Below are positions 16,463 to 24,683 of a DNA stretch of 37,930 nucleotides, in pieces. The stretch lies in NCBI GenBank assembly GCA_015490715.1, contig WFXH01000027.1, positions 1 to 37,930 of the forward strand, given 5' to 3'. The translations under genes and the position numbers were made by a program. The notes below the pieces were generated by a model that made no database searches, was not told the origin of the DNA, and saw only the letters and a list, made by a program, of their open reading frames with translations. Numbering within the stretch: position 1 is the stretch's first letter; each line of letters starts with the position of its first letter. This DNA is from Saprospiraceae bacterium (GTDB taxonomy: Bacteria; Bacteroidota; Bacteroidia; Chitinophagales; Saprospiraceae).

Positions 16463-17805
16463 AGCGCTTCACTTTTTGGACGTGCCAACACAGCATCTAA
16501 CGCGAAATAATCGGCACTTACTATTTCGACCTCGTAAAATTGGCCAACGTTGAGGGGCTCGTCTGCATGGACGTAGACTACGACATCGATTTCAGGAGAC
16601 GCACCCTCGTGATGACCGTAATAGACATCCCCCTCCACGCCGTCGATGAGTACCCGCATGCGCTGCCCAATACGCTGTATGCAGTTTTCGTGCGAAATTT
16701 CCGCCTGTAGGGCATGCAGGGCGTTGTAACGCTCCACCTTGACCTCGGGGGGCACATCGTCCTCGTAGTCGTACGCCGCTGTCCCCTCCTCATGCGAATA
16801 GGTAAAAATGCCGAGCGCATCAAATCGCCACTGTCGGACGAATTCCAACAGGGTATGAAATTGTTGGTCGGTCTCGCCGGGAAATCCCACGATAAATCCA
16901 CTGCGCAAGGCAATGTGAGGCATCAATTCCCGCGCCCGTTGCAAAATCCGCTCCATCTCCGCCCTCGTCGTACGACGCTGCATCCGACGCAACATCCCAT
17001 CGTCGGCATGCTGAAACGGTATGTCTAAATAAGCACACAATTTCGGCTCCTGTGCCATTAAGTCTAATATCTCCATCGGAAAACGCGATGGATACAGATA
17101 GTGCATGCGTATCCACTCCAGCCCGTCGATCGCCACCAGCTGCTCCAGGAGTTCCTTCAACGCTCGGCGTCGGTACAAATCCACGCCGTAATAGGTCAAC
17201 TCCTGTGAAATAAGGATGACCTCTCGCGTACCCGAAGCGACGAGCGCTTCGACTTCTGCACAAATCGCTTCCATCGGACGCGATACGTGCCTGCCGCGTA
17301 TCTGGGGAATGGCACAAAAGGCACAGCTGCGACTGCAGCCCTCGGCAATCTTCACATAGGCATAATGCCGCGGATTGAGTAAATGGCGCTCGCCAATCAA
17401 TTCGACCTTCGGATCAACGCCAAAGCGCTCCAACAACTCCCCCTTCGAATCATAGAATCCATCCACTTCGGGTATTTCCTCCCGCAATTGATCCCGATAG
17501 CGGTTGACCAAACACCCGGTGACATAAATCTCCTCGTACTTGCCCGCTCGCTTATCCTCCACCGCCTCCAGAATCACCTCGATCGACTCCTCCTTGGCCC
17601 GATCAATAAACCCACAGGTGTTGATGATAGCCGCATGCGCCTCTTCCGTACCGTCCCCCACTTCCAACTCATAGCCCGCCTTGCCCAGCTGCGTCACTAG
17701 CCACTCCGAATCCACCTGATTTTTGGCACACCCAAGAGTAATGAGGTGAACCTTGCGTGACCTCTTATCTGTACCACTCCCGCTATGTCTTTTTTCATTT
17801 CCCAT
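16459..17805 (-). CDS. rimO: Ribosomal protein S12 methylthiotransferase
   Basis: Radical-SAM enzyme adding a methylthio group to a conserved Asp of ribosomal protein S12. The 448 residues have the N-terminal MTTase domain, with iron-sulfur Cys at 26 ([11 protein letters not shown]), 64 (NTCGFI) and 98 (TGCL), the radical-SAM cluster CSRSCAFC (Cys157, 161, 164), and a C-terminal TRAM domain (about 375-445). [15 protein letters not shown] distinguishes RimO from the tRNA enzyme MiaB. It heads the rimO - msrB - MazG-like operon and is divergent from the OmpA-family gene across a 150-bp AT-rich gap. Confidence 0.96.
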   Translation of the reverse strand: MGNEKRHSGSGTDKRSRKVHLITLGCAKNQVDSEWLVTQLGKAGYELEVGDGTEEAHAAIINTCGFIDRAKEESIEVILEAVEDKRAGKYEEIYVTGCLVNRYRDQLREEIPEVDGFYDSKGELLERFGVDPKVELIGERHLLNPRHYAYVKIAEGCSRSCAFCAIPQIRGRHVSRPMEAICAEVEALVASGTREVILISQELTYYGVDLYRRRALKELLEQLVAIDGLEWIRMHYLYPSRFPMEILDLMAQEPKLCAYLDIPFQHADDGMLRRMQRRTTRAEMERILQRARELMPHIALRSGFIVGFPGETDQQFHTLLEFVRQWRFDALGIFTYSHEEGTAAYDYEDDVPPEVKVERYNALHALQAEISHENCIQRIGQRMRVLIDGVEGDVYYGHHEGASPEIDVVVYVHADEPLNVGQFYEVEIVSADYFALDAVLARPKSEAL

Positions 17806-17925
17806 CCTCTATGTATTGGTATCATCAACGGTGGAGCAGCTCATCCATTTATATTACAATTTGGCTTCATACGTTAGTTTGCTTTTATAAATCGCTTAAA
17901 CATAGAAAAAATGTGAAATGCGTAT

Positions 17926-17933
17926 TAAATTTG
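17926..17933 (+). promoter_or_regulatory. Promoter of the OmpA-family gene
   Basis: TAAATTTG, a perfect TAnnTTTG -7 element, predicted start of transcription about 17940, a leader of about 16 nt. No -33 TTG at the usual spacing. The divergent rimO promoter should lie in the same 150-bp AT-rich gap, but I see no perfect element for it. Confidence 0.5.
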
Positions 17934-17955
17934 CCCCAAAATACGTATAATTATC

Positions 17956-19542
17956 ATGACACGGCTGCTGAGCAATCCATCACTTAAGAAAAACGCCTCC
18001 GGCCAACAAGTGTTAGCGCTGGTGTGGCTTTTTTTCATCTTTCCTTTATTTTTTGCATCGCTACTTGCGCAATACAATCCCATACAAAAGAGCATCTTTG
18101 TCTCCCGCACCTTTGACGATTACTATGCGTTACAGGGACAGGGGCTCTTTCGGCACAAGGATTATCGCGCGGGCTGGGAGGCCGGCTATGTGCATCCGCT
18201 TCATGCGCGATTTGGCCTCCATGGGGCTTTTCGCTTAGGCGTGGCCCCTATCGACAGTGCGCTCTTAGTCAACACCTCTTTTGTAGGGCTCGATGTGATG
18301 GCCCAATACTTGTTTGTGCCCGCCACCCAGGTGATACTGCCTTACGCTACTGCCGGTCTTGGCTTTCAACTGGGCAGAAATCCGTACAACAACTTGAGCA
18401 TACCCGTCGGTGTGGGTCTCTATATCCGACTCTATCCGGGAGCGTATTTCAATGGTCGCGCTACACTGCGCTACGGTACGTATCACAGCAGTCTTCAGTA
18501 CTCCCTGGGATTGACCTTCTCCTTAGCCCGGCTGCAACAAATCCTCCAAAAGCCCGAAGACAGCTCAAAAGACAGCGACGGCGACGGCATCCCCGATGCC
18601 GTTGATCTCTGTCCCAACCAAAAAGGCGAAAAAGAACACGCCGGCTGTCCCGACACCGATATGGATGGCATACCCGACCACAAAGACGACTGCCCAGAAC
18701 TGCCGGGCCCATCCATCCACAAGGGATGTCCCGATAGCGATGGCGATGGCGTGCGCGATATCGACGACAAGTGTCCCAACCTCAAAGGCGATCCCGAGCG
18801 TCAGGGATGCCCCGAGCTCGATACCGATGGCGACGGCATCGTCGACTCCAAGGACAAGTGTCCGCATCAAAAAGGCCCCCAGACTACGCAAGGGTGTCCC
18901 GACAGCGATGGCGACGGCATCGTCGATGCCGACGACGACTGTCCCGAGCAAAAAGGCCCAGCATCCAACAAGGGCTGCCCGCAGCCTCCTAAACCTGCAG
19001 CAAGCGATCGCGACGGCGACGGCATCGTCGATGCGCAGGATAAGTGCCCCGACCAAGCCGGCTTGGCCCGCTTCGGCGGATGCCCCGATACCGACGGCGA
19101 CGGCGTACCCGACAACGAAGACTACTGCCCTAGACAGGCCGGCGTAGCCTCCAATCGCGGATGCCCCGAAATCAAACGCGAAGACCAGGCCTTGCTCGAC
19201 CGCGCCATGCGCGCCGTCCAATTCAAGGTCGGAAAAGCTACCCTCTTGCCCTCCTCCTTCCCCATACTCGACCAGATCGCCGAAATCATGAAAAAATACC
19301 CCAACTATCGACTCATCATCCTCGGCCACACCGACGCCACCGGTAGCGCCGTGATGAACCAGCGGCTGTCCGAACGCCGCGCCAAAGCGTGCTACGAATA
19401 CCTCATCAGCCGCGGCATCCCACCGTCCCGCATGCGCTACGCCGGCTATGGCGAAACACGGCCCATCGCCGACAACGATACCCCTGAAGGAAGAGCCCTC
19501 AATCGACGCGTCGAATTCAAACTCGTGCCCATAAAACAGTAA
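17956..19542 (+). CDS. OmpA-family outer-membrane protein with TSP3 calcium repeats
   Basis: Cell-envelope protein, 528 residues, thought to link the outer membrane to peptidoglycan. Layout: an unusually long pre-hydrophobic N terminus then a signal-like segment (about 19-39), a beta-rich domain of about 165 residues that resembles a small barrel, seven thrombospondin type-3 repeats (about 207-390, each a DxDGDGIxD calcium loop followed by a CP.. and GCP cysteine pair), and a C-terminal OmpA peptidoglycan-binding domain (about 405-528) with ILGHTDATGS, LSERRAKACYEYL and NRRVEF. Such proteins are common in Bacteroidota. It is monocistronic, and tmRNA begins 83 bp downstream. Confidence 0.95.
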   Translation: MTRLLSNPSLKKNASGQQVLALVWLFFIFPLFFASLLAQYNPIQKSIFVSRTFDDYYALQGQGLFRHKDYRAGWEAGYVHPLHARFGLHGAFRLGVAPIDSALLVNTSFVGLDVMAQYLFVPATQVILPYATAGLGFQLGRNPYNNLSIPVGVGLYIRLYPGAYFNGRATLRYGTYHSSLQYSLGLTFSLARLQQILQKPEDSSKDSDGDGIPDAVDLCPNQKGEKEHAGCPDTDMDGIPDHKDDCPELPGPSIHKGCPDSDGDGVRDIDDKCPNLKGDPERQGCPELDTDGDGIVDSKDKCPHQKGPQTTQGCPDSDGDGIVDADDDCPEQKGPASNKGCPQPPKPAASDRDGDGIVDAQDKCPDQAGLARFGGCPDTDGDGVPDNEDYCPRQAGVASNRGCPEIKREDQALLDRAMRAVQFKVGKATLLPSSFPILDQIAEIMKKYPNYRLIILGHTDATGSAVMNQRLSERRAKACYEYLISRGIPPSRMRYAGYGETRPIADNDTPEGRALNRRVEFKLVPIKQ

Positions 19543-19610
19543 ATGTCCCCAGCGCAAATTTTGCCCCACGGCCGCAACCAAATGCACCCCTCAAGTGTTG
19601 TACATTATGC

Positions 19611-19618
19611 GATCTTTG
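19611..19618 (+). promoter_or_regulatory. Possible promoter of ssrA
   Basis: GATCTTTG matches seven of eight positions of TAnnTTTG and ends 7 bp before the first base of mature tmRNA, the right distance for a -7 element. Confidence 0.45.
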
Positions 19619-19625
19619 AAAAGAT

Positions 19626-19993
19626 GGGGCTGACTGGCTTCGACAGGGAAGTCGGTGTGTTAGTAAGCATGCCGCAGTATGGTAGCACACTGCGTTATCA
19701 AACGCTACCGACGCGATAAGTGGCAACACGAACGTTGCTCTGGCTGCCTAATCCAGTAGACTAAGGCGCCAGTGCGCGATCAGGTTGACGCCCGATACAT
19801 ACCTGACGCGCATCGGTCTCGTTCGGGCTGGCCGGAAAGCTGCCTCGACTTTCCGGTGAGATACAAGAGGCTCGGCATTTCCCAACGCCGTTGCCGTGCC
19901 GCGGGAAATGCGACTCACACCGAACGGCAACTAAGCATGTAGAAAGCTAACGCACGCTTGCCCTGGACCGGGGTTCGACTCCCCGCAGCTCCA
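19626..19993 (+). ncRNA. ssrA: Transfer-messenger RNA (tmRNA)
   Basis: Rescues stalled ribosomes and tags the incomplete protein for degradation. The 5' end GGGGCTGACTGGCTTCGACAGG is the standard tmRNA start, and the 3' end has the T-arm GGTTCGACTCC and CAGCTCC, which pairs with GGGGCTG over seven positions (one G-U) to form the Ala acceptor stem. The discriminator A at 19993 is followed by CTA, so CCA must be added after transcription. The tag frame at 19722-19751 reads GNTNVALAA then TAA; with the Ala carried by the RNA the tag is A-GNTNVALAA. It lies between the OmpA-family gene and the GlmU-like gene. Confidence 0.95.
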
Positions 19994-20047
19994 CTACTCC
20001 TCTCTACCGCCTTTTTCGTATATTGCCCTCCAACCAGTACCTCTACC

Positions 20048-21274
20048 ATGATTCCAACCTTCCTCTTCGATCTCCGCGAAGATTGGATGCGCTTTTTGCC
20101 CCTAAGCTATACTCGCTCCATCGCCGACATGCTCATGGGATGTATGCCCCTCCACCAAAGATGGGCACATGCCATGGGCCTTCCCAAAATTCACCGCCTG
20201 AGTATCCCTTATTTACGTGCATACTATCCCCTCCCACCTCCTCCCGGCGATGCCCTCTTCATTCGCTCCACCCTGTGGCCCAACCTCTCAACCGTCCAAC
20301 TCCTCCAACAACTCCCTCCCAACACCGCCCTGCTCATCACCGACACACAACTCCTCGCCCTCCGCACCAAGGCCTCGCACTTTTTCGCCGCCTATCAGAA
20401 GCACCAAAACTCGACAGAACTCCTCGCAGCCCTCTCTCCAAGCGCAACACAACAATCCCACCAACTCCCCATCCTCCTCCGCAATCCTGTCGACCTCTTT
20501 CGCCTCAATGCACAGGCCTTTGAGTACGATTGCTCCTCGCTGGTCTCTTCGGAAATTCCATCCCATATCCACCGCGACAACCGCATTTTCGGCGACCAAC
20601 TCTACCTGCTGGGACAGGCCGATATTAAGGGCGCCATCATCGACGCCACCCAACCCGTGGTTATCGACCATGGCGCAGTGATCATGCCCGGGGCCATGCT
20701 CAAAGGGCCGATCTACATTGGTCCACGCACCATCATCAAAATGGGTGCCCGCATCTACGGCCCTACTTCCTTCGGGCCCTACTGCAAAATAGGCGGCGAA
20801 GTCAACAACTCCGTCGTCATCGGATACTCCAATAAGGCCCACGACGGCTACCTCGGCAACTCCGTCCTCGGCAGCTGGTGCAATATCGGTGCCGACACCA
20901 ATACGTCCAACCTCAAAAACAACTACAGCGAAGTGCGCATCTGGAGCTATGCAGAGCGCAGGTTCGTCCCCTCGGGTACCATCTTTTGCGGACTCATCAT
21001 GGGCGATCATTCCAAAAGCGGTATCAACGTCATGTTCAACACCGGCACGACCGTGGGCGTCAGCTGCAACATCTACGGCACCGGCTACCCCCGCACTTTC
21101 ATTCCCTCTTTCAGCTGGGGCGGCCCCCAGGGATTGCGCACCTACAAGCTCGACAAAGCCCTCCACACCGCATCCATCGTCATGCAACGCCGCAACCAAT
21201 CCCTCTCTACCGCCGACGTTCAAATCTTGCAAAAGGTCTTCCAACTCAGCGCAGCTTATCGCAACGACGACTGA
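20048..21274 (+). CDS. GlmU-like putative sugar nucleotidyltransferase (NTP_transf_4 type)
   Basis: 408 residues. The N-terminal half matches the Bacteroidota GlmU-like family: FDLREDWMRFLPLSYTRSIADMLMGCMPL corresponds to the family's start pattern of an Arg, LPLTxTRP and an xxGxxTIxEKW-like segment. The C-terminal half (about 190-380) is a left-handed beta-helix of hexapeptide repeats (VVIDHGAVIMPGAMLKGPIYIG), typical of acyltransferases. It therefore probably makes or modifies a sugar nucleotide, but the classical pyrophosphorylase motif GxGxRM is absent, so activity is uncertain. I chose ATG 20048; the frame stays open upstream into ssrA, where it cannot be used. The spermidine-synthase-like gene follows 18 bp later. 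Confidence 0.85.
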   Translation: MIPTFLFDLREDWMRFLPLSYTRSIADMLMGCMPLHQRWAHAMGLPKIHRLSIPYLRAYYPLPPPPGDALFIRSTLWPNLSTVQLLQQLPPNTALLITDTQLLALRTKASHFFAAYQKHQNSTELLAALSPSATQQSHQLPILLRNPVDLFRLNAQAFEYDCSSLVSSEIPSHIHRDNRIFGDQLYLLGQADIKGAIIDATQPVVIDHGAVIMPGAMLKGPIYIGPRTIIKMGARIYGPTSFGPYCKIGGEVNNSVVIGYSNKAHDGYLGNSVLGSWCNIGADTNTSNLKNNYSEVRIWSYAERRFVPSGTIFCGLIMGDHSKSGINVMFNTGTTVGVSCNIYGTGYPRTFIPSFSWGGPQGLRTYKLDKALHTASIVMQRRNQSLSTADVQILQKVFQLSAAYRNDD

Positions 21275-21292
21275 GGCCTCAAGTGCTTGGGT

Positions 21293-21961
21293 ATGAAATG
21301 GTGGAAGTATATCCTCAGCTACCTTACCCCCCTCCGATTGGAAGCCCTGCGCGGCCAGTACGGCATGCCCCTCTTTCTGGACATACACCGGGGCCAATTG
21401 CAACTCTCCACACCCAACGCCATCTACTCCTACGGCCTGCGCTACCGAAACTTTGCCCAACTCTTCGAACTCTTTCAGTGGGAAAAACTCCACCTTCAAC
21501 ACGCCCTCATCCTCGGCATGGGACTCTGCAGCATCCCCATCCTGCTCGAAAAGCGCCACGGCCGACAACTCCGCTACACAGCTATCGAGTACGATCAAGC
21601 TGTTATCGATCTGGCTTCACGCTGGGTCTTGCCTCACCTACAGTCCCCCATCGACATCATCCACGCCGATGCCTACCACTGGATACGTGCCACCGAGCAG
21701 CGCTACGGCCTCATCTGTATGGACATCTTCGTAGACGACCGTATCCCCGATAAATTTCTGCGCAAGGAATACCTCCTCCAGCTCCGCCGCATCCTCCAAC
21801 CCCACGGATTGCTCGTCTTCAATACGCTCTACCGAGATGAAGCATCACAACAGCACACAAAGCGCTTCTTCAATGAAATATTTAAAGACGTGTTCCCCCG
21901 CGGACAAATGCGCATCGTTCACCGCAATGCACTCTTACTCTCTCGCCCCCTTCCGCTGTAA
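21293..21961 (+). CDS. Spermidine-synthase-like SAM-binding protein
   Basis: 222 residues with a class I methyltransferase fold of the polyamine-synthase (PABS) type: an N-terminal beta-rich strand region, glycine loop HALILGMGLCSIP (about 67-79), acidic residue after beta-2 in AIEYDQAVIDLA, and YGLICMDIFVDD with a PABS-like Asp pattern. It lacks an obvious complete set of polyamine-site residues, so it may be a methyltransferase-like relative rather than a true spermidine synthase. I chose ATG 21293 over a TTG at 21287. The start codon lies inside a copy of the recurring word TATGAAATGG. It is 18 bp after the GlmU-like gene. Its end overlaps the convergent nnr by 27 bp. Confidence 0.75.
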   Translation: MKWWKYILSYLTPLRLEALRGQYGMPLFLDIHRGQLQLSTPNAIYSYGLRYRNFAQLFELFQWEKLHLQHALILGMGLCSIPILLEKRHGRQLRYTAIEYDQAVIDLASRWVLPHLQSPIDIIHADAYHWIRATEQRYGLICMDIFVDDRIPDKFLRKEYLLQLRRILQPHGLLVFNTLYRDEASQQHTKRFFNEIFKDVFPRGQMRIVHRNALLLSRPLPL

Positions 21962-23470
21962 ATGTAAAAATGCCTGTCCCAAATGCTCTGCAATATCCCG
22001 TGCAATGAGCGCATGCGCCCCTCTCTCTCGAGCCGCTAAATCGCCTGCAAGGCCGTGCACGAACATCCCCAACACACTGGCCTCGTGCGGAGAATATCCC
22101 TGGGCAAGAAGGCCGACGATGATTCCCGTCAGCACATCGCCACTCCCCGCAGTCGCCATGCCCTCATTGCCCGTACTGTTGAAATACACCTCCCCTTGGG
22201 GCGTACTCACGCGCGAATAATGCCCCTTGTAGAGAATGTAACACCCCAAAGTTGCACTGAGGCGTCGCTGTAGCTCCAATCGCGCAAAGGGATCTTCTTC
22301 CCAGCCCGCCCACCGTCGAAATTCGCCCGGATGGGGGGTACACACCACTTCCCGAAGCCATTCGCGTTCAATGCGTTCCTCCTCAGCCACTATATTAATG
22401 GCATCGGCATCTAAGACGACCCCTCGCCCATTCCCTCGATGGATCTGCATATTGCGAAGGGTCGCCAACAATGCCCGCTTCGTCTCTTCATGCGTGCCTA
22501 TACCTGGCCCAATGCCCACCGCACGGTATCGCCGCGTATCGACCGGTGCCGACCAGTGCGTCGCCTGACCATCGGCATCGACCATAGCCTCAGGCACCCA
22601 CGCATGCAAGGGAGTCACTCCACAAGTAGGCACGCGTACGGTCAGCAAGCCCACTCCAGAACGCAAACAAGCTAGCGCCGCTAATGCCGCCGCCCCAACC
22701 TTGCCATAACTCCCCGCCACGAGCAGCGCATGACCAAAATGCCCCTTATGCCCCTCCACAGGCCGACCCTTCAACATCGCAGCGGCTTCCGCTTCCGTAA
22801 GATAAGAGTAAGGGCTTTCCAACCGATCGATAAACGCGCGGTCCAAGCCGATGTCAATACACTCCCACATGCCGACATACTGGACCATTTCATCCATCAA
22901 CAAACTCAACTTCGGCACTTGGAAGGTCAACGTACGCTCACAGCGCAACACAGCCCCTTCGGGCATCCGATCGGCAGGCAATCCCGACGGCATATCCACT
23001 GCAACGCGTATCTCGGCATGCGTATTGACGTATTCCACCAGCTCAGCAAGCCAGCCCGTTATGCCGCGTTTCAACCCCGCTCCAAAGAGCGCATCGATGA
23101 AATAGTGCTCCCCTCGTAACGGCGGAAAGTCCTCCCCCTCAGAAAATCGCCGAATTACAATACCCTGACGCTGCGGCAATCGCTGCAAATTGTGTTCGAA
23201 CTCCTCGGTAGTGCGCGCACCCCACTGCGGCAGCCATAGCTCCACCTCATACCCTCTATTGGCCAGGATGCGCGCAATCACCAACCCATCGCCCCCATTA
23301 TTGCCTGGGCCGCATAGGATGTACGTCCGCTTTGGCTCGCTATACCGCTCCATAAACCGACGCGCCCAGCGCGTAGCCGCACGCTCCATCAGGTCTAAGG
23401 AAGAGATGGGCTCGTGCTCGATCGTGTAGCGATCGGCTGCCCGTATCTGCTCCGCATTGAGTACCTTCAT
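21935..23470 (-). CDS. nnr: Bifunctional NAD(P)HX epimerase / ADP-dependent dehydratase
   Basis: Metabolite-repair enzyme: it epimerises damaged NAD(P)H hydrates and dehydrates the S form with ADP. The 511 residues join an N-terminal YjeF_N epimerase domain (about 1-215), with the signature CGPGNNGGDGLVIAR and ALFGAGLKR, to a C-terminal ribokinase-like carbohydrate-kinase domain (about 225-500). The latter has KGHFGHALLVAGS, the dehydratase motif TPHPGEFRR and the nucleotide-site motif MATAGSGDVLTGIIVGLLAQG. The arrangement is the common bacterial fused form. It overlaps the 3' end of the convergent spermidine-synthase-like gene by 27 bp and diverges from ychF across a 92-bp gap. Confidence 0.96.
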   Translation of the reverse strand: MKVLNAEQIRAADRYTIEHEPISSLDLMERAATRWARRFMERYSEPKRTYILCGPGNNGGDGLVIARILANRGYEVELWLPQWGARTTEEFEHNLQRLPQRQGIVIRRFSEGEDFPPLRGEHYFIDALFGAGLKRGITGWLAELVEYVNTHAEIRVAVDMPSGLPADRMPEGAVLRCERTLTFQVPKLSLLMDEMVQYVGMWECIDIGLDRAFIDRLESPYSYLTEAEAAAMLKGRPVEGHKGHFGHALLVAGSYGKVGAAALAALACLRSGVGLLTVRVPTCGVTPLHAWVPEAMVDADGQATHWSAPVDTRRYRAVGIGPGIGTHEETKRALLATLRNMQIHRGNGRGVVLDADAINIVAEEERIEREWLREVVCTPHPGEFRRWAGWEEDPFARLELQRRLSATLGCYILYKGHYSRVSTPQGEVYFNSTGNEGMATAGSGDVLTGIIVGLLAQGYSPHEASVLGMFVHGLAGDLAARERGAHALIARDIAEHLGQAFLHLQRKGARE

Positions 23471-23528
23471 GACCGAGAGCTTTTCAAAGCCTGAATTTAG
23501 AACAAATCTGCCGACTAAAATCTTCTAT

Positions 23529-23536
23529 TATTTTTG
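23529..23536 (+). promoter_or_regulatory. Promoter of the ychF - arginine deiminase operon
   Basis: TATTTTTG, a perfect TAnnTTTG -7 element; predicted start of transcription is about 23543, a 20-nt leader before ychF. Confidence 0.55.
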
Positions 23537-23562
23537 CGCCGTTTTAAAATCGTACACCTCTT

Positions 23563-24663
23563 ATGCCTTTAAAATGTGGAATCGTCGGCCTCCCCAATGT
23601 GGGTAAATCGACCCTCTTCAACGCACTGACCAACGCCGGGGCCCTGATGGCCAATTACCCCTTTGCCACTAAAGACCCCAACGTGGGCGTCATCGCTGTA
23701 CCCGACCCACGCCTCGACGAGCTGGCTCGACTCGTCCAACCCCAAAAGGTCGTACCCACCTCTGTGCACATCGTCGACATCGCCGGACTCATCAAAGGTG
23801 CCTCAAAAGGCGAAGGCCTCGGCAATCAATTCCTCTCTCACATCCGCGAAGTCGACGCCATCCTCCACGTCGTCCGCTGCTTCGACGATCCCAACATCAC
23901 CCACGTCGAAGGAAGCGTCGACCCCGTCCGCGATGTCGAAATCATCGACTTCGAACTCCTCATGAAAGACATCGAGACCGTCAGTCGACGCATCGAAAAA
24001 CTCCGCAAATCCGCCAAAAGCGGCGACAAAACCGAAAAACAAAAGCTCCAAATCGCTCAGCAACTCCTCGAACACCTCAACCGCGGCAACAAAGCGTACA
24101 GCTTCCCGCGCACCACAGAGCTCGCCACTATTCTCCTAAAAGAAATGTCCCTCCTCACCGACAAAAAGGTGCTCTACGTCTGCAACGTCGACGAAAATTC
24201 CGTCACCACGGGCAACGCCTACACCCGCGCACTGCAAGCATACATCCAATCCCAAGATGCCGAAATGGTCATCTTAGCTGGCGAGATCGAAGCCGAACTC
24301 GCCGCCCTCGACAATGCCGACGACAAACGCGCCTTCCTCGAAGAAATGGGCCTCTCCGAACCCGGTGTCTACCAGCTCATCCGTAAAGCCTACCACCTGC
24401 TCGACCTGTTGACCTTCTTCACCGCAGGCGAAAAAGAAGTGCGCGCATGGACCGTCCCACGTGGCGCCACCGCCTACGATGCCGCCGGCGTCATCCACTC
24501 CGACTTCCAACGCGGTTTCATCCGGGCCGAAGTCATTTCCTACAGCGATTTTATATCTTACGGATCCGAACACGCCGTGCGTCAGGCCGGCAAACTGCGT
24601 TCCGAAGGCCGTGATTACGTCGTCCAAGACGGCGATATCATCCACTTTTTGTTTAATGTATAA
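23563..24663 (+). CDS. ychF: Redox-regulated ATPase YchF (Obg-like)
   Basis: OLA1/YchF-family P-loop NTPase that associates with ribosomes and prefers ATP to GTP. The 366 residues show G1 GLPNVGKST (8-16), G3 [20 protein letters not shown], the NVDE nucleotide-specificity motif, which replaces NKxD and matches the ATP preference, an internal coiled coil and a C-terminal TGS domain. It leads a likely operon with arginine deiminase (20 bp downstream) and a secreted protein. Two copies of the recurring word TATAAAATCG lie at its 3' end, one inside the last 120 bp and one spanning its stop codon. Confidence 0.97.
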   Translation: MPLKCGIVGLPNVGKSTLFNALTNAGALMANYPFATKDPNVGVIAVPDPRLDELARLVQPQKVVPTSVHIVDIAGLIKGASKGEGLGNQFLSHIREVDAILHVVRCFDDPNITHVEGSVDPVRDVEIIDFELLMKDIETVSRRIEKLRKSAKSGDKTEKQKLQIAQQLLEHLNRGNKAYSFPRTTELATILLKEMSLLTDKKVLYVCNVDENSVTTGNAYTRALQAYIQSQDAEMVILAGEIEAELAALDNADDKRAFLEEMGLSEPGVYQLIRKAYHLLDLLTFFTAGEKEVRAWTVPRGATAYDAAGVIHSDFQRGFIRAEVISYSDFISYGSEHAVRQAGKLRSEGRDYVVQDGDIIHFLFNV

Positions 24664-24683
24664 AATCGTAAAACCATCCCATC

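Noticed and set aside
18590-19170. Regular DNA repeats suggesting a CRISPR array or minisatellite
   Set aside because: They are in-frame coding repeats (TSP3 calcium loops) of uneven length, not identical direct repeats with unique spacers.
18565-19587. A 340-codon open frame on the minus strand opposite the TSP3 repeats
   Set aside because: It is the reverse of the DGDG repeat codons, giving repeated GIDDAVAI-like segments; a mirror of real repeats, not a gene.
20288-21598. A 436-codon open frame on the minus strand opposite the GlmU-like and spermidine-synthase-like genes
   Set aside because: Spans two real genes and their gap, shows no domain, and is explained by codon bias on the other strand.
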